Under the pieces are notes generated by a model. That model was given only the letters and a program-made list of their open reading frames with translations, had not been told where the DNA came from and did no database searches. DNA of 64,000 nucleotides, taken from assembly GCF_042242105.1 (NCBI RefSeq), contig NC_092020.1, forward strand, positions 16,150,788 through 16,214,787. Direction: 5' to 3'. Below, piece after piece: positions 1 through 25,900 of the stretch (position 1 is the stretch's first letter; every line of letters begins with the position of its first letter). The translations under genes were made by a program, and so were the position numbers. The stretch is from Pempheris klunzingeri. Lineage: Eukaryota > Chordata > Actinopteri > Acropomatiformes > Pempheridae.

Positions 1-59
1 CATAAACTCAGACTGACTTTAGCTCTAGTCATGAATAAGGATCTTGTTTTTCTCCTCAG

Positions 60-1643
60 GGGCAGGAAGTTGTGTGGAGGCACTCGGTGCAGGCAAGCCT
101 CTGCTGGTCGTAGTCAATGACAAGCTGATGGACAACCACCAACTGGAGCTGGCCAGACAGCTGCACATGGACCACCACTTGTTGTACTGCACATGCAGGT
201 ATGTGTTTCTCACACGCCTAGTGTTGTTTCTACATGTGAGGTTATTTAAAGGGAAACTTTGCCACTTTTTATGCGGATGTCGAATCAGTGTCGATGGTAA
301 ATGTAGTCCATTGACACAATAAATACCTCAGTGCAAGTTATATTGACTGAGAAAGCTGAGTTATGCTCGCAGAGACATGCTGACGATGCCTACATTTCCC
401 ATAATGCATCGCACGCAAGCCTCTGTTTTCCAAACCTCATGTTGTCTCTGCTCCACCCTGCTAGCCACCGGGTTAGTGTCGGCCACAGACAGCTCAAAAA
501 AGACAAAGATGCACCAAAAACTGCTCACGCTGAAATTCATTGCAGCAGAATAGGCTGGTCAGCCGAGCCAGAGATGGTTTAGAAACAAGACACCACACTT
601 CAGAGTCATATCCCGTATTGGGATCACGTGGGTTTGGGTTTCGCCCCTTTAGGAGACTAGTTGCAGGTCCTGAATCTACTCAGTGCAATGGGAGATATGA
701 ATGTGAGCATCTCTCAGACAGACAAATGAAGAGAAAAATAACTTTGTTTCAGCAACATACTCTAGCTCAGATCTGGCAACACAAATATTGTTTCTGAACC
801 ATCTCTGGCAGGCGGCTGTTGAAGTATAGCAATATTCATTAACAGTAACAAGTATCATTGTGCGTTTTTACCATTAACCAAAGGCGAACAAATGTTCTTA
901 CTTTGGAGATATTTCTAATAGATAGCTGTCACTCAACACCTTCTCTACCAGGTTATTTTATCAACCCGGTGTAATCCAAAGCTAATTAACATGTAAGATA
1001 ACTACAGCAACAGGCTTTCAGTTGTTTCTAGACAGTCTGTCAACCTGCCATTTAACAGCTAACGATGACCTATACTGAGCAAAAGTCTGGATAATATTAA
1101 AATGCAAAACTAGGTCGCAGTTAATTGTTATTCAACAATAGATTATGGATTAGACTGTTTGCTTTCCTCCATCCACATGACGTTCTCAACTCTGCCATTT
1201 GGGGATGGGGGAGAAGAGGTGGCCATTTAGGAGACAGGAACTTTAAAGCATTTCATACCATTGATCCAGCCTGTAATGTGTTATCTTTTATTGTTAGAGC
1301 TGACAGAGCCTGTAGTTCTTCTGGGTAACCGCTGACTCAAAAGACAGCGCTGGTGACCAGGAAGTACAACTTTTGCAGCAGGACTCGATCAATATAGCAC
1401 ACAGGGAGTTATTCACTTCTTCAGTGGACTACATTTACCAACAACACTGACTTGGACATCCACGTAAATGGTGGCAAAGTTTCCCTTGAACAAAACAAAA
1501 GTAACGATTGTCTCCTGCTTGATGAAACTTTCAGCACCCTGACAGAAACACTGAGGACCATGGATCTCTCTGTTCTTCAGCCCTTCTTGCCTGGACAGCC
1601 GAAGCATTTTGCAAACTTCTTAGACAAAGCCCTCGGAGTTTAG
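60..1643 (+). CDS. alg13: UDP-GlcNAc transferase subunit ALG13, 3' end (last two coding exons)
   Basis: ALG13 is the catalytic half of the ALG13/ALG14 enzyme that adds the second GlcNAc to dolichol-PP-GlcNAc on the cytosolic face of the ER, at the start of N-glycan assembly. The gene enters the window from the left, so its start is missing. Coding exons are 60-198 (acceptor CAG at 57-59, donor gtatgt at 199) and 1535-1643 (acceptor tttcag, stop TAG at 1641-1643). The split Ser codon AG|C joins in frame. The first exon encodes [19 protein letters not shown], with the GAGS and GKPL motifs of this GT28-type fold, then [10 protein letters not shown]. The last exon encodes [15 protein letters not shown] and ends FLDKALGV, matching the C-terminus of the short (about 165 aa) ALG13 form and not the long OTU/Tudor isoform. 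About 82 residues lie in the window. The intron holds a large inverted-repeat transposon. Confidence 0.93.
244..1493. mobile_element. non-autonomous DNA transposon with ~70 bp terminal inverted repeats in the alg13 intron
   Basis: The left end (about 247-313) begins aagggaaactttgccac and runs to atgtagtccattga. The right end (about 1425-1491) is its inverted copy, reading from cagtggactacatttacc to ggcaaagtttccctt. The two ends match over about 67 bp with a few substitutions. The interior of about 1.1 kb has no transposase-like ORF, so it is a MITE-like or internally deleted element. I see no clear target-site duplication, so the superfamily is not assigned. It fills most of the last alg13 intron; the right end stops about 40 bp before the splice acceptor. 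Confidence 0.8.
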
Positions 1644-1774
1644 TGAACCTTTAATTTTATAGAATTTGCTGTCCCACTGAAGTTTGATTATGTTGCTGTA
1701 AATTGTGAAACTTGGTTCTGATCATAAATTTGAGTGTTTTATATATTTTTGTATGCAATAATACTATGTATGCT

Positions 1775-1780
1775 ATTAAA
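1775..1780 (+). terminator. alg13: alg13 polyadenylation signal (ATTAAA)
   Basis: ATTAAA lies 132 bp after the alg13 stop codon, followed by a T/G-rich stretch (tgtgctgtg, then ttatttgtgtatttattc) suited to a downstream element. It is the best-placed signal for the short alg13 transcript. Confidence 0.6.
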
Positions 1781-2789
1781 AACCATTCTCTGTGCTGTGA
1801 ATTATTTGTGTATTTATTCTAGACTTTGTTTTTTAAAAGGTTTTATATGAGTGAAAGGCAAAGAGAACTTTACAAGCCTGAGGGGTTTTAGTTTTAGAGA
1901 TACAGAGCAGCTCATAGAGTTGAAGGCAAAGCTGCATGTTGAGTCAGTTCTGCAAAGACAAAGAAACATGTAGTCATCAAACCACTGATGACCCTGAAAA
2001 AATACTCTTAACCTTGACAATTTACAGCCTGAGAGTTCATCCTCATCAGAGTACATGATAAGTGATTTTTGATGCATCTGACTATTAATTATTTAATTCT
2101 TATACAAATAACTGCTCATTTTAGACAAAACGAGTTATGGCATCCATTTTTAATGAAGATGTGCCACTATTAGTCTTTGTGGCATGAAGGGAAAGTGTCA
2201 GGCATTACTAGGAATAGCTCTTAAATACTGAATCTTGTCAGGACATTTTAATGGTTGTGTGTTCATCACTCCATTAGCACACTGTCCTGACTTCTTAGCA
2301 GCAATCACTCTTGTTTCTTTCCACGTCTTTGTAGTCCCAGTGCTATGAAGCGTTCTTTTACTGTAGGCTGAGGGCCGTAGCAGAGTACATTTACATAAAA
2401 ATGTAAATAGAGGTCACTGAAGGTGTCCATTGTGAAATGACATCTGAATAATCTAACCCACACTGTGCATGCCTCTCTGAACAGCCTTCTATTTTCCTCT
2501 TACTGAGACAAAAAGCCTGTTTGGTGTTAATAGTGTTGATGTATAAAGACACTAAAAACATTTTCTGCATCACAGAGATCCGAATTGTACCAATTCTTGC
2601 CACAAGGGTGAGATGATGTTTAAAACCATGACTTCACAGACTGAATATCATTATCTCACACAAACTGGCTACAACAGATGCAGACATTTGATGGCTTTTC
2701 AGCTCTAAATACCTTTTTAAGAGAAAGTTTTTGATATGGCACAGGCCCTTTAGTTGATACTAAAAGTGAGTAGACTTTTTTTTTTTTTA

Positions 2790-2960
2790 GACTTTTCTTT
2801 ATTTGATCCCCCATAGGGGGAAATTCTCATGTTACAGCAGCAACAATAGTACAGGGAGAGTGAAAAGAAGCAATAGTAAAAGAAAAAATAGCAATAGCAA
2901 AATAAATATAAATATAAATATATGGCTGTGATGAAATAAATATTTTCACTATGTGATATT
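2790..2960. repeat. dispersed repeat fragment (type uncertain)
   Basis: A stretch reading tttatttgatcccccatag, then a gggaaattc motif and a cagcagcaacaatag motif, ends in A-rich simple sequence (aatataaatataaatat). This matches my memory of an abundant teleost interspersed repeat. The family is not identified. Confidence 0.45.
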
Positions 2961-4163
2961 TACACTTTGGTTCAGAAATGTACAGGTATGTAAAATCCCC
3001 TTTTATGATATGCCGTGAATACCTTTTCTACCAAATCTACCTCGATTTGTCCCTGTATCTCAGAAAGGAGCACAGTCTACTTTGGTGATCAGGGTATGAG
3101 AGGCTGACATAAATCATCCCACCTGCAGGGAAGAGGTACATATTTACTGTATGTGCCTCAACAGCCTGGAAACTGATACTTGAAATAAAACTCACTTGTT
3201 TTTTTTCTTTTGAAAACTCAGTTCTGTTCAGCTGGTGTGGATTAACTCATAGTACAGTTTAGGGAACTAGTTGACGTTGGCGTAACACTGTTTGTAGTGG
3301 CAGCCGAGCAAGGAGAAAGAACTTCAGGGAATCTGAAGGCATTACCAACTCGTAGAGATACAATAAAATGAGGTCTACCATGGATTATAGGTTTGACGTT
3401 TATATATACGTATATACTATAAAAGCCAGGTGCCCTGAATGACCAATATAAAACCGAGCTAAAAAACAGACACCTACACACAGTTGAAATTCAGTGTGGC
3501 TTCCTCAGTTCCTGGTTCCCCTCCGGCCGTACACCTGTGCCTCCCCTATGTGGGCAACATTACTCTGATCACCTATCTATGCCCGAAGTAGTAATAGCAA
3601 TATTACAATATTGCACTGTTTACCCCACGTACGACATACAGCACGCATAAAACTGGTTACAACACTGTTGATTCATCACTTCTTTGAGCTGCAGTTTCAT
3701 CACCAGAGAAGATTTTTTTAAACAGGAAATGCTATGTGAAAGGCAGCACGTCGTCTATTTTGGCTGCAGTGTTTAAACCTGTTATCCCAGTTACCTAGTT
3801 AAAACAAATCCTCCATCAGAGTTGTATAAGAGAAATACAGCTAAATCAGTGGCAGATTTCCTTTGTAGGAAAGTCCCTCCTATTTGTTTTTAGAATAATT
3901 TCTGTGGAAAAGGAAAATTCACTGTAATAAGGAACTCGTCTCTCTTCAGTTCTTTTCTTCATTGAAATGAGTCACAAATGTAACCTTCTACTTCTGATGA
4001 GTGAAATAAATGAGACCTTACAGCTTTAGCGTCTGATTCTGTGGTTGCACCAGACAGCTGTTGTACCACATCAGCCTAATTAAAGAAATAGGTACTTTTA
4101 ACAAACGACAAAAAGGAGAGCAAAGGGTCAGGCTTCATAACTCTTTCTTCTCTGTTTGATATT

Positions 4164-4236
4164 GTAGAGCTAAAACGATTAATTGATTAGTGAAAATGAA
4201 TCAGCAACTTATTATGAATGTAGTCATTAGTTGGAG
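4164..4236. repeat. fragment of a teleost palindromic MITE ('cgattaattgattag' family)
   Basis: It carries the terminal part of a family rich in cgattaat and gattagt, which recurs in this window near 13.77, 15.59, 26.42, 38.68, 44.55 and 51.23 kb. Only one end is preserved. Confidence 0.5.
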
Positions 4237-5844
4237 AATCTTGTTTAACACTTGGCTTAATCCCTGACTGGAGAAACCAGTTTACTGCAGATATTCTTTG
4301 CAATGTCACAACCGTCTGGTGTTTTCCCTCTGAATTAGTTAAAGTATCTGGTTTGAGCTGGTTCTGTCTGCCTCCAGTATGTTTCACATGATGTTTGTGC
4401 AAACTGCATGTTAATCTAATAGAGATGGACACTCAAGTCTAGTGTCACTTGTTTTCCCCACCAGAGCTCCTCTGCCAGCTTTATTTTTAGTCAAACGCAT
4501 AACATGTGATATATCATGGTATTTGCAATGAAGCTCAACACGTCATAGACTTTCCTTAAGGTAGCTAAAATGTACCTGTCGTCTTGTGCATGTTTACATC
4601 AGCCACTCCTCAACAGGGACTGTGCACGGCCTCAACAGTCAGGCGTCATTTTAGGCCAACATGTGTAATGACTGTAGATGGATTATACCTCTCTAGTGTT
4701 TTTAATCACTCAAAGCATTGTGGGCACGCTGTCTTGCCTTTGTCATGCAGACTGGAAGGATCGAACCCCGTTTCTTCTGACCGGTGGCCGACCTAATCTT
4801 CCTCTTGTATGTGGATAGCCAGCTACATATCAGAATATTCATTTACAAACACATTAATCAGTGTCAGACTGGCCAAAAATGTGATCTAAGCTTGAATTGA
4901 AAAAGTATTTTCAACAAATAACAGAGGACCTTTTACTGGTATTATTTCTTGGTTTAATTAAACTCTCTCTTGTGGATTGTCGTGTCCAGATTTGGGTTAA
5001 TTTCCACTTTCACAAAACTGAAGTTTCCATAGAGAAAAGCAAAGCCTTTCCTCAGACAAACATTTTCTCAAAAAGGGAACAAAGTCCTATACCCATTTTA
5101 TTTTTTAAATTGACCAACTATTATCGTTAGAGGTAGCTTTTACATAGTGATATTGTACAAAAACTGCATGTCACACTCAACACATGAGCCTGTATTTGAT
5201 TATCTCATCCAAGGAGTTAGTGAGAAAGTTCAAAAACACAGAAGGGACTTGTGACGGAGTTTTGATTCCTGTTCTCAGACAGAAAAACAACCTAATGTGA
5301 ACCAATTCAGTTCCAAGATTTCTGATATAAAACAAACCTCTCATTCATTAAGACAAGAGTGGACTGAATTCATTCATACAAAGAGACACACGTGGGTCAA
5401 AGCTGAGGGTCAATCAAACAAGCATGAAGGCAGTCGGTCAGTCATGGACATCTCATAGCAAGATTAATGCCTGTTGTCTGTTTAGTTTAGATCAGGATAC
5501 AAGAATGAATGATTCACGACATCTTTGCCTTTGGAACGCTTAAATTACTTGACGACAGCAAGATAATTGAGGTTTTACCGTCTCCCCTGTTGCGTGACTT
5601 GGATGCATGAGACACATATAATCAAATTCATCTATGACGTCTATTTATGGTGTTATTCCAATAAACCACCTCTGACAGCTTTGAAAACCCAGATATCAAT
5701 GTGTTGTTTCCTCACTGGGTGAGTAATGGTACACTATGAGGGCAAAAGTCTGTAGACATCCAAATGTTACACCCCTGTGTCAGTGATGGGCACCTCTTCA
5801 CTCTTTTTGGAACGTTTTCCACAAGATGTTTTGCATGTCGTCCC

Positions 5845-6104
5845 ACCCAGCATGGACCAAGACAGAAAACCGCCCACCTCTGAGTCTGGTTCTGTTTGAG
5901 GTTTCTTCCTGTTAAAGGGGAGTTTTTCCTGCCACTGTCACCTAGTACCTGATGCTTGATGCTTGGTCATGTGGAGATTCTTTGGGTCTCTCTCTTAATT
6001 TAAGAGTTTGGTCTAGACCTGCTTTTGATGGAAAGCATCTTGAAATAACACTTGTTATGAATTGGCGCTATATAAACAAAGATTGATTGATTGATTGATT
6101 GATG
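5845..6104 (+). repeat. retrotransposon 3' tail ending in (GATT)n
   Basis: The sequence contains ggtttcttcctgttaaaggg, gagtttttcctgccactg, agagtttggtctagacctgc and ggcgctatataaac, followed by six GATT units at 6081-6104. These blocks in this order are typical of a very common teleost retroposon 3' end with a short-tandem-repeat tail. Confidence 0.7.
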
Positions 6105-6949
6105 GTGACTCTGAATTAAGATTTTCCTCTGGTCAAACTTCCCAAAGGTGCTGTGTGTGGTTGAGGTCAGAGCTGGAGCTCTTCCACACCAAACTGGGGA
6201 AACCATGTCTGCATGGACCTGGCTTTGTGTACAGAGGGATCGTCACGTTGAACCAGGAGTGTCTTCCCCAAACTGTGGTCTGAAATATTGTTGCATTAAA
6301 GGAGACTCCACTGATATTACATTTGAAGGTCAGTTCACTTGATTACAGCTCAACCTGCGGAAACAGTTGTATAATGTTGACGTTATATTTATCAAGTCAG
6401 AAAATGAATAAATAAAAATACATAATAACAATAATAAGTCTTTCAGTTTGAGCTTGGAAACTATTTATAGCAGAAAATGTGTGTTAAAAGATGAGGATGT
6501 GGGCCTTTACCAGGCAGGGAGGCTGAAACAAAAAGATTAAACTGCATCATGGGAAGTGTAGGATTCAGCCCCTTTAAGATTTCCTCTTACCCACACCCAT
6601 GTGAACAAAGGTGTCCATGTACATTTGGCCATGTAGTCCCACCAAACAGGATTTCACAGTTATTTGGATTATATTTCTACGCAACACCTTCAAACTTCGT
6701 TTTTCAGGGGCTTCTGGTTTTGATTCATCATATCTAGATAATTCTGTATTTGTGCTTTGTTAGAGCTGATGCTACATTTCCCTGATTCAAGTGCACAGTA
6801 ACTACACAGGGTGTGCAGACAAAAACAAAAAGCATCCCAACCCAGGAGCTGGTGAGAAGTTGGTAGTCTGACCCCGAGTCTCTCCCCGGGCCTGCTAATG
6901 CCTCCCTGAGCTGTTGTTTGCAGATGTTCATTAGCATTTGGATGTAGCT

Positions 6950-7178
6950 GTCCGTCAGCCAGCTCCTCCTCCTGCGCTTTGATTGGGCACGCTGTTACTG
7001 GAGCTGTCAGCTCGGCTCTGGGAAGGTTTCCTCTGCTCTCTCAATTCAGTCTTCAGCTGCACACCGACCGACTGCAGCCAGCGGCAGTCCTTCCTTTTCT
7101 TTTGCCTTTGTTCGCTAGCCTGGAAAGCACCAAGAAAAAACAGAGCCGCATCCATGCAGTAGCACACTTTTTTGGAAA
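6950..7178 (+). promoter_or_regulatory. sestrin promoter and 5' UTR
   Basis: This is a local GC-rich segment upstream of the predicted sestrin start. It contains an inverted CCAAT box (gattggg at about 6980), pyrimidine-rich initiator-like sequence at 7020-7060, and no TATA box. Downstream, 7280-7600 is rich in gctaacgttagcta motifs, which also occur near the other two promoters of the window. The transcription start cannot be fixed from sequence alone. Confidence 0.5.
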
Positions 7179-19879
<12,701 letters not shown>

Positions 19880-22285
19880 GTGCTCGGAGAGCCGCAAAGC
19901 TAAAACTTTCCGCCGGTACAGAGAGACCCAGAGACACGAGGAGGACGAAGAAATTTCAACAGCAGATGCAGGAGTGGGATGAGAGCGGCACTTTGAAGGA
20001 CACAGCACTCCGTCGTTTGTAGCTGTGCCTCATGTGCTTTTCTGTTTCTCAGATTTAATGTATTTATACCATAGTGTGCCACACCCCACCCTCCTCGCTT
20101 ACCCTCCCTCCCTTTCCCTCGCCTCCACCTGCAGACCCTCCTGTTGTGAAGTCCTCTCATCAACCATCTCGGCTCTCAAAGGTTATGTGCAATTATCACT
20201 AGCGTTGTTTTAATTTTTACCTGTTGTTTTGTGTTCCAGCTCAGTCTGTGAAAAACTGCTGGGTTGTAGCAGTGTGTTACAGTGGCCAATACTCTCCTTT
20301 TCTCTCCTTTTGTATTAACTATGCTTTCCCCCCAAAAAAAAAACTTTTTGTAAAAGTTGAATGAATGTTAATGGGAGAACAGGGCCTTTGTTTTTTTCCT
20401 TTTCTTTATTTTTGGACAATCCTTGTCAGTGTTGGAGGAGGACATTAAGTGGACCGTGAAGGACGACAGTTGCTCTCCCTAACATTTCGTATTAATGCTG
20501 GTCAAGAACAAACACAACAGTGACACTGCTGGAAGTTATCACATCACTATAGTTTCTTTTAATAAGCACTTTTTTTAAACTTTATATATTTATAATGCAA
20601 GGTAGCTTGTTAGTAGACATTGAGACGCACGGTGTGTGGGTCTGACGCCTTTCTTGTCCACTGTACGACGTGTAACGAAGATTTTTAGACTGTTTGTCCT
20701 CAAACTTTCAGACTTTGCTTTGTTCTCAACCCCTGAGTGATTTCTGAGTGAAGTAACTTCATGCAAGATATTTAAGTGAATTACTGGAAGGATTTTGAAG
20801 GTTATGATGTTTGCAAATCACCTAATTTACACCTGATCAGAAAATGTTTAACTAAATTGAAGAGGTCAGTGAGCTGTTTCCTACAGTGAAGATTAAGCTG
20901 AGCCACTCGCTAAAGGATTGTTTTGTTTTGTACTGACGCGCTTCAGAAATGATCAAATCAGACTGAATTTAAGACCAAAGGTCGTTAAAAGACTCAACAC
21001 TTTCAGAGCAGTAGAGCGATGAATTGGCTAGGTGAAAGATGCAGACGTAGATCTGCACTGGTCATGAGTTGAGTCGAGTTTTTGCTCAAAGCTTTGTGTC
21101 AAAGCTTTTTTTCGTGAGCTGTATCAAAGCTGATTATCAAGTCAAAATCCACGGTACAATTAGCAAAGCAGAACAATGTGCAAACTAGCTGTTAAAACTG
21201 TTGTATCTTTCCTCTGTCTTTTTTATTTTTACAGTTTTTGTAAACTCTAGAGTACTTTTTTTGTTTTGTTTCTGGGTGTGACGGTAGGACCTGCTTGTTG
21301 TGCTGCAGCCTGGGTAGATGTAGAGGTGTGACGGACTGTTTATAGAGTTAGACGCTTGTAACCGCAGGATGTAGAAAAGAAACAGAAGTACATATCGACA
21401 AAAGCAAAAGCGCTGTTAACACAGGTGCCTTCAGGCTAAAACTGGAGTGCTGCTGAAGTGGAGGGATGGAACTACTGGAGGCTGAATGTGGGCTTTGGTT
21501 GCAGCTGGTAAACGCCCCCGACTGACAAAAACGTGTGGCTTCTCCCACATGAATGGGAACTGTGGGTTTTTTTTTTTTGTGTTGGTCAGCACCATTTCTG
21601 ATAAATATAACGGCTGCAGACGCCCGTGTTTTCTATCAGACACCTTCTACAAGCCCCAGCAACTCAGCAAGAGCCTTTGACACAGATGGATGTTAAAAAT
21701 GTTCAACTTGAGCAGATTTTAAAAAAATGGACAATTATTTAAAAAAAAAAAAAAAAAACAACCTAAAAAAAAAAGAACAAGTTAAAAGACAAAAAACTGT
21801 TTTTTTGAAAATGTGAAGAAATGTTTTCTATAAAGATGCTCTATGAAAATAACACCTGTCTACTGTTTTCTGTCACCTTTAAAGAACCACAACAGTGCTT
21901 TTGCATGTTTTTGTCCATTTGCTAAATCACAGAAAACTATGACCAAACATTTTTCTGCAGCGAACTCCCAATTTTCAGACATACTTTGTATCTTCCAGGC
22001 GGCCATTTTCAGTTATTTGACTACATTAGAATTCACTTGTCCACATCGTTGTGCATCACTTTTACCCCCCCCAGTTTAAAGACTGTTTTAAAGAGTGAGG
22101 ATAGGAATACAATATCTTGATAAGACAGCTGTAATTGTTGACTGATTTGAAAATGTACCTCAGATCTCAGTCAGGTGTCACGTCTGCAGGCTGATTTGAA
22201 TGATTTCACATCCTGAAATGAGTGAAGAGCGGTAGCTGTCCGGGAGGGATTAAAATGCATTAAAGGATAGGTGCACTGTTTTTAA
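19880..22285 (+). other. probable sestrin 3' UTR
   Basis: This unspliced, AU-rich sequence follows the sestrin stop codon and has no protein-like ORF. The first plausible signals are two ATTAAA hexamers at 22249-22254 and 22259-22264, giving a 3' UTR of about 2.4 kb. I found no AATAAA on the plus strand between the stop codon and 22.9 kb. The end point is inferred. Confidence 0.4.
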
Positions 22286-22929
22286 TCCGTCTGAAAGCAA
22301 CATTCACATTCCCATATGCACACTGAAATTCATCATAATGTAGTTTCACTGTAAGTGATTCTGTGTTCCTAAACATTTGACTTGACTTAGTCAAACTGCT
22401 GAAGCCTTATTATAGGTTTGGTGAACCTTTGAAATATATTTTTGAACAGAATAAGGACTGTGGATTTTGTTATCCATCACTTACACTAAGATCAAATCAG
22501 GAAGCGATCTGTTCACGGCCTGTATGTAGAGGAGGAATGATCTCGGTGTATACATGGGGGTGTTATCTCAAGACAGACTAGACAAAACCTCTAAATACAT
22601 GTTATTTATCATAAAGTCAAAACTAGTAGAAAATGTACATAATTGGTATTGTCATTGTAGAAAACAGGAAGTTAACCTTTATATTTTAATTTGGCAACAA
22701 AAACATTTTATTAGTGTTATGTATTATTATAACTGACGGTACATTTATTTGAGCTACTATATGTGGTGCCAGTGTTTGTGATGGGCACCATAGACCGAGT
22801 TGGATGCTTAATAGTTGTATAACTGGACAACAGCGCCCCCGAGTGGCAGACCTGTAGACCTGAACACTTTAAAGAAGCATAAGTATGAGACATTTAAAGT
22901 CACCAAGTTTACACCAAGGAGTCAAACAA

Positions 22930-25900
22930 AGTGGGTTAAACAGTTTATTGAATTTATTTCTGCTGTTCAGAACTGTTTGTCATCTCTGGCTGTAAAGGAA
23001 GAAAAAAGACTGAAGTGGGGGAGAAGAAAGAAAGAAAAACTATCAACATTAGTCAAAAATCAGAAACATAATTGGCGTATGCACAACTCATCATTCCCTG
23101 TTCACCCCACCCTCCCCTCTGGTAAAAATTAAAGTAAAAAAAAAAACCCACCCATGCCGAATACTAAAATGCTGTATCAAATGGGGCAATTTAAAATTTC
23201 AAAAAACAAACATAGAGGGACTAACTGCTAGCTTAAGAAAACTGAAGAAAATAATATGTAGATAGTTGTAATTACATAGAGGAGATACAAGGGAAGCAAT
23301 AACACCACATCTGCTCCTTTTCTTCTTTAGGAGGCAACAGTAAACTAGAGACATCGAAGCCTGATGCAGCAGATCCTCACAAACCAGCCACCTCTCCTGT
23401 GACATGTCGGTCCTATCAACTGTTCATAACACTTCCACCACCTGGACATTAGTAATTAAAAGAACTGGGGGATGGGGGGGGGGCGTTGCGGCTTATACAA
23501 CTTTCTAAAATAATTACACACGTTATGATTTTTTTTTTTAAAAAGAAGAAAATCATGCAGTTTGAACAAGCTGGTCTTCTGTTTCCAGATCTATTTAAGT
23601 GACCAGTTTGGGGGGGAGGTTATCATATATATGTATATATATAAATGTGTATAAAAACATAAAAACAAAGACGGGGAAGGACTGTTGATTGAGTGCTAAC
23701 TTTTACCATAACACCAAATCAAGATCCTTGCGCTGTATACAGAAAATTCAAAAAGGCCCTGATATGCACCCATTGCATCGAGGTGTACTCCAGGATACAA
23801 ATGACATCTAGCACCATTCAAAAAGAGAGAGAGAAAAAAAACATTTGTGAAAAAGAAAAGAGAGTGCTTTATACAGATCAGAGGCTAACATATCCACATA
23901 GCTACAGTGAAATGATGAATATTAAGAGTTTAAACTGCAGGGATGTTATTCCTGTTCACAAAAAATTGAAGTCATGAACAAAGTAATTAAATACAAACAC
24001 AAAACACAACGTTTTAAAGGGGGATGACAAAATAAAGTCCATTTTGCTACGGAGTAACATCATGCTATAGTGTTTTAAATATTGGCAGTCAAAAAACAAA
24101 AAAAATAAAAAAATAAAATAAAAAAAAAGGGCAAGTAGGCTAGTAATGATACACATGGCTGGAGAGCCACAGTATATTTCTCTAAAAAGGGAAGTCAAAT
24201 TTGAGATCAACTCGACAGAAACGTCTCCAGGAAAACAAAACAAAGACGTGGTGTGTTGGTTTCCAGTCTGTAGTAACAGAGAACATTTTTTGATATTCTC
24301 TGGAGATCTGATTATGTCTGTGCAGAATTGTTTTCCTGTCGTTTTTCTCCCGAGTGACCCTGAGAGGTAACAGTTGCATTAGTCTCGTTTTGAGATGAGA
24401 ATTCTGTCTTGAGAGAATAAACGTTTCTCTTTTTCGTCGTGCCACATTTCAGCACAGATTTTTTTCTTCTTTTTTTTTTTTTTACTTGGATTCACGATTA
24501 ATGCAGAAAACAATGAGGCAGATCATTGGGAACTTTAGTTAAAATGGTCAAGTATTGATGCACTTTGCCTCGCTCATCTTTCAGAGTACGATTTCACGTT
24601 ATGGGCATCATTTGCAAAGCGTATGTACACCGAGATACTGTGTCAGGCCCAAGCGCTCCTTAAATGCCATGCAAATGCAATTATTAGTGTTCCTTTGGTT
24701 ATGTAAAAAATCTACATGCATCTCATCCTTTACAAAAATAAAAGTATAGAAAATTACCGTTAGAAATTATCTGAAAATGCTTCTTCCAATGTAAAAAAAA
24801 TCACTTGTCATTAGTAATATATTCATATGTATTAATATCTCATTTATTACCTCCATCTAAATTGTATATTAAAACTATAATCAAATATATTCTGTTTTTT
24901 TGTACTTCTCACACAGTGAATTAATTTCTTGAACTGAATAATTGAAGTACTGAATAATTAAAGTGTGAGAGGATAATCTGACATGAAGCGTCCACGTCCC
25001 CCTCGCCACCCGACAAATTATCAGGAAAATGTTAAATAGCAAAACCCTTCAAGAAGTGAATTTCTAATTTCCTTCAAGATTTCATTTAATTCTCCTGATA
25101 AATCTGCATAGCATGTCATTGTGTACATGTGCAACGTGTACATTAAAAATCTTTTTTCTTTTTTTTTTTTCAGGATTTAAACTCTCTCTTAATGAAATGA
25201 TAAAACCTATTGTGGATATATTCTCCTAGTTTGGGGTCCCTGTGCTGCAGGAAACCTAAGTGCTTTGAAAATGCACCGGCTCGTTGAAAAGAAGAATCAG
25301 GTAGACCATCTGACAGTGGAGGCATGCTGCTGTCTGACGCAATGTAATACTTGGCCAACCAATCACTTGTTGGCAAATAAATTTACCCTTGAATGCCCTG
25401 TGTAAAAATTCACAAATCACATTTCTTCATTTTGTTAGTTTAACTGCACATCAGGGATTAAAAAAAAAAAAAAAAACACCCTCTAACTGACACGTCTACC
25501 TTAACACCAAAAATGCCAAACTGCAAATACAAACCCTCTTAACTGTTGAATCATTGGAGAGAAAAATTAACGTCATCTTTTGTCTCTACAGTGAGAAATT
25601 TGAATCCTACATATAATTGTAGTCCCAGTACACGGTTGGGTGAGATGTGTAGCCAAAGCTGAATCAAACATTTTTACGCCTCCAGTCATCCAGTCTTCAT
25701 CCTGTTCACAACACAGCCACAGTCCTTGAAGTTTCCACCGACTCCTGTGATGAAACGCCGTGCAGCAGAGCTACGTGCACCTCACTCACACGATCAAACA
25801 CACTCGCTCTGGTGATTCATGCCAGGCAGGCGTCAATGGAAAACTGGCCATTTCTCCAAGAGCACGCAGTCTTTAATACCAAAGCCACGGAGTACCGTAT

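Larger units (their letters stand above)
1800..6950. other. intergenic region alg13 to sestrin
   Basis: I find no exon-like sequence or recognisable protein here. The short ORFs have no family resemblance. The region holds the dispersed repeats listed separately (about 2790-2960, 4164-4236, 5845-6104) and single-copy AT-rich DNA. Confidence 0.7.

Noticed and set aside
4736..4795. tRNA-like B box (ggatcgaacccc) at about 4758
   Set aside because: No matching A box, cloverleaf or terminator at the expected distance; probably a worn SINE remnant.
22815..23132. 105-codon ORF with basic residues
   Set aside because: It lies in A-rich sequence at the predicted end of the foxo4 3' UTR, opposite strand, with no homology I recognise.
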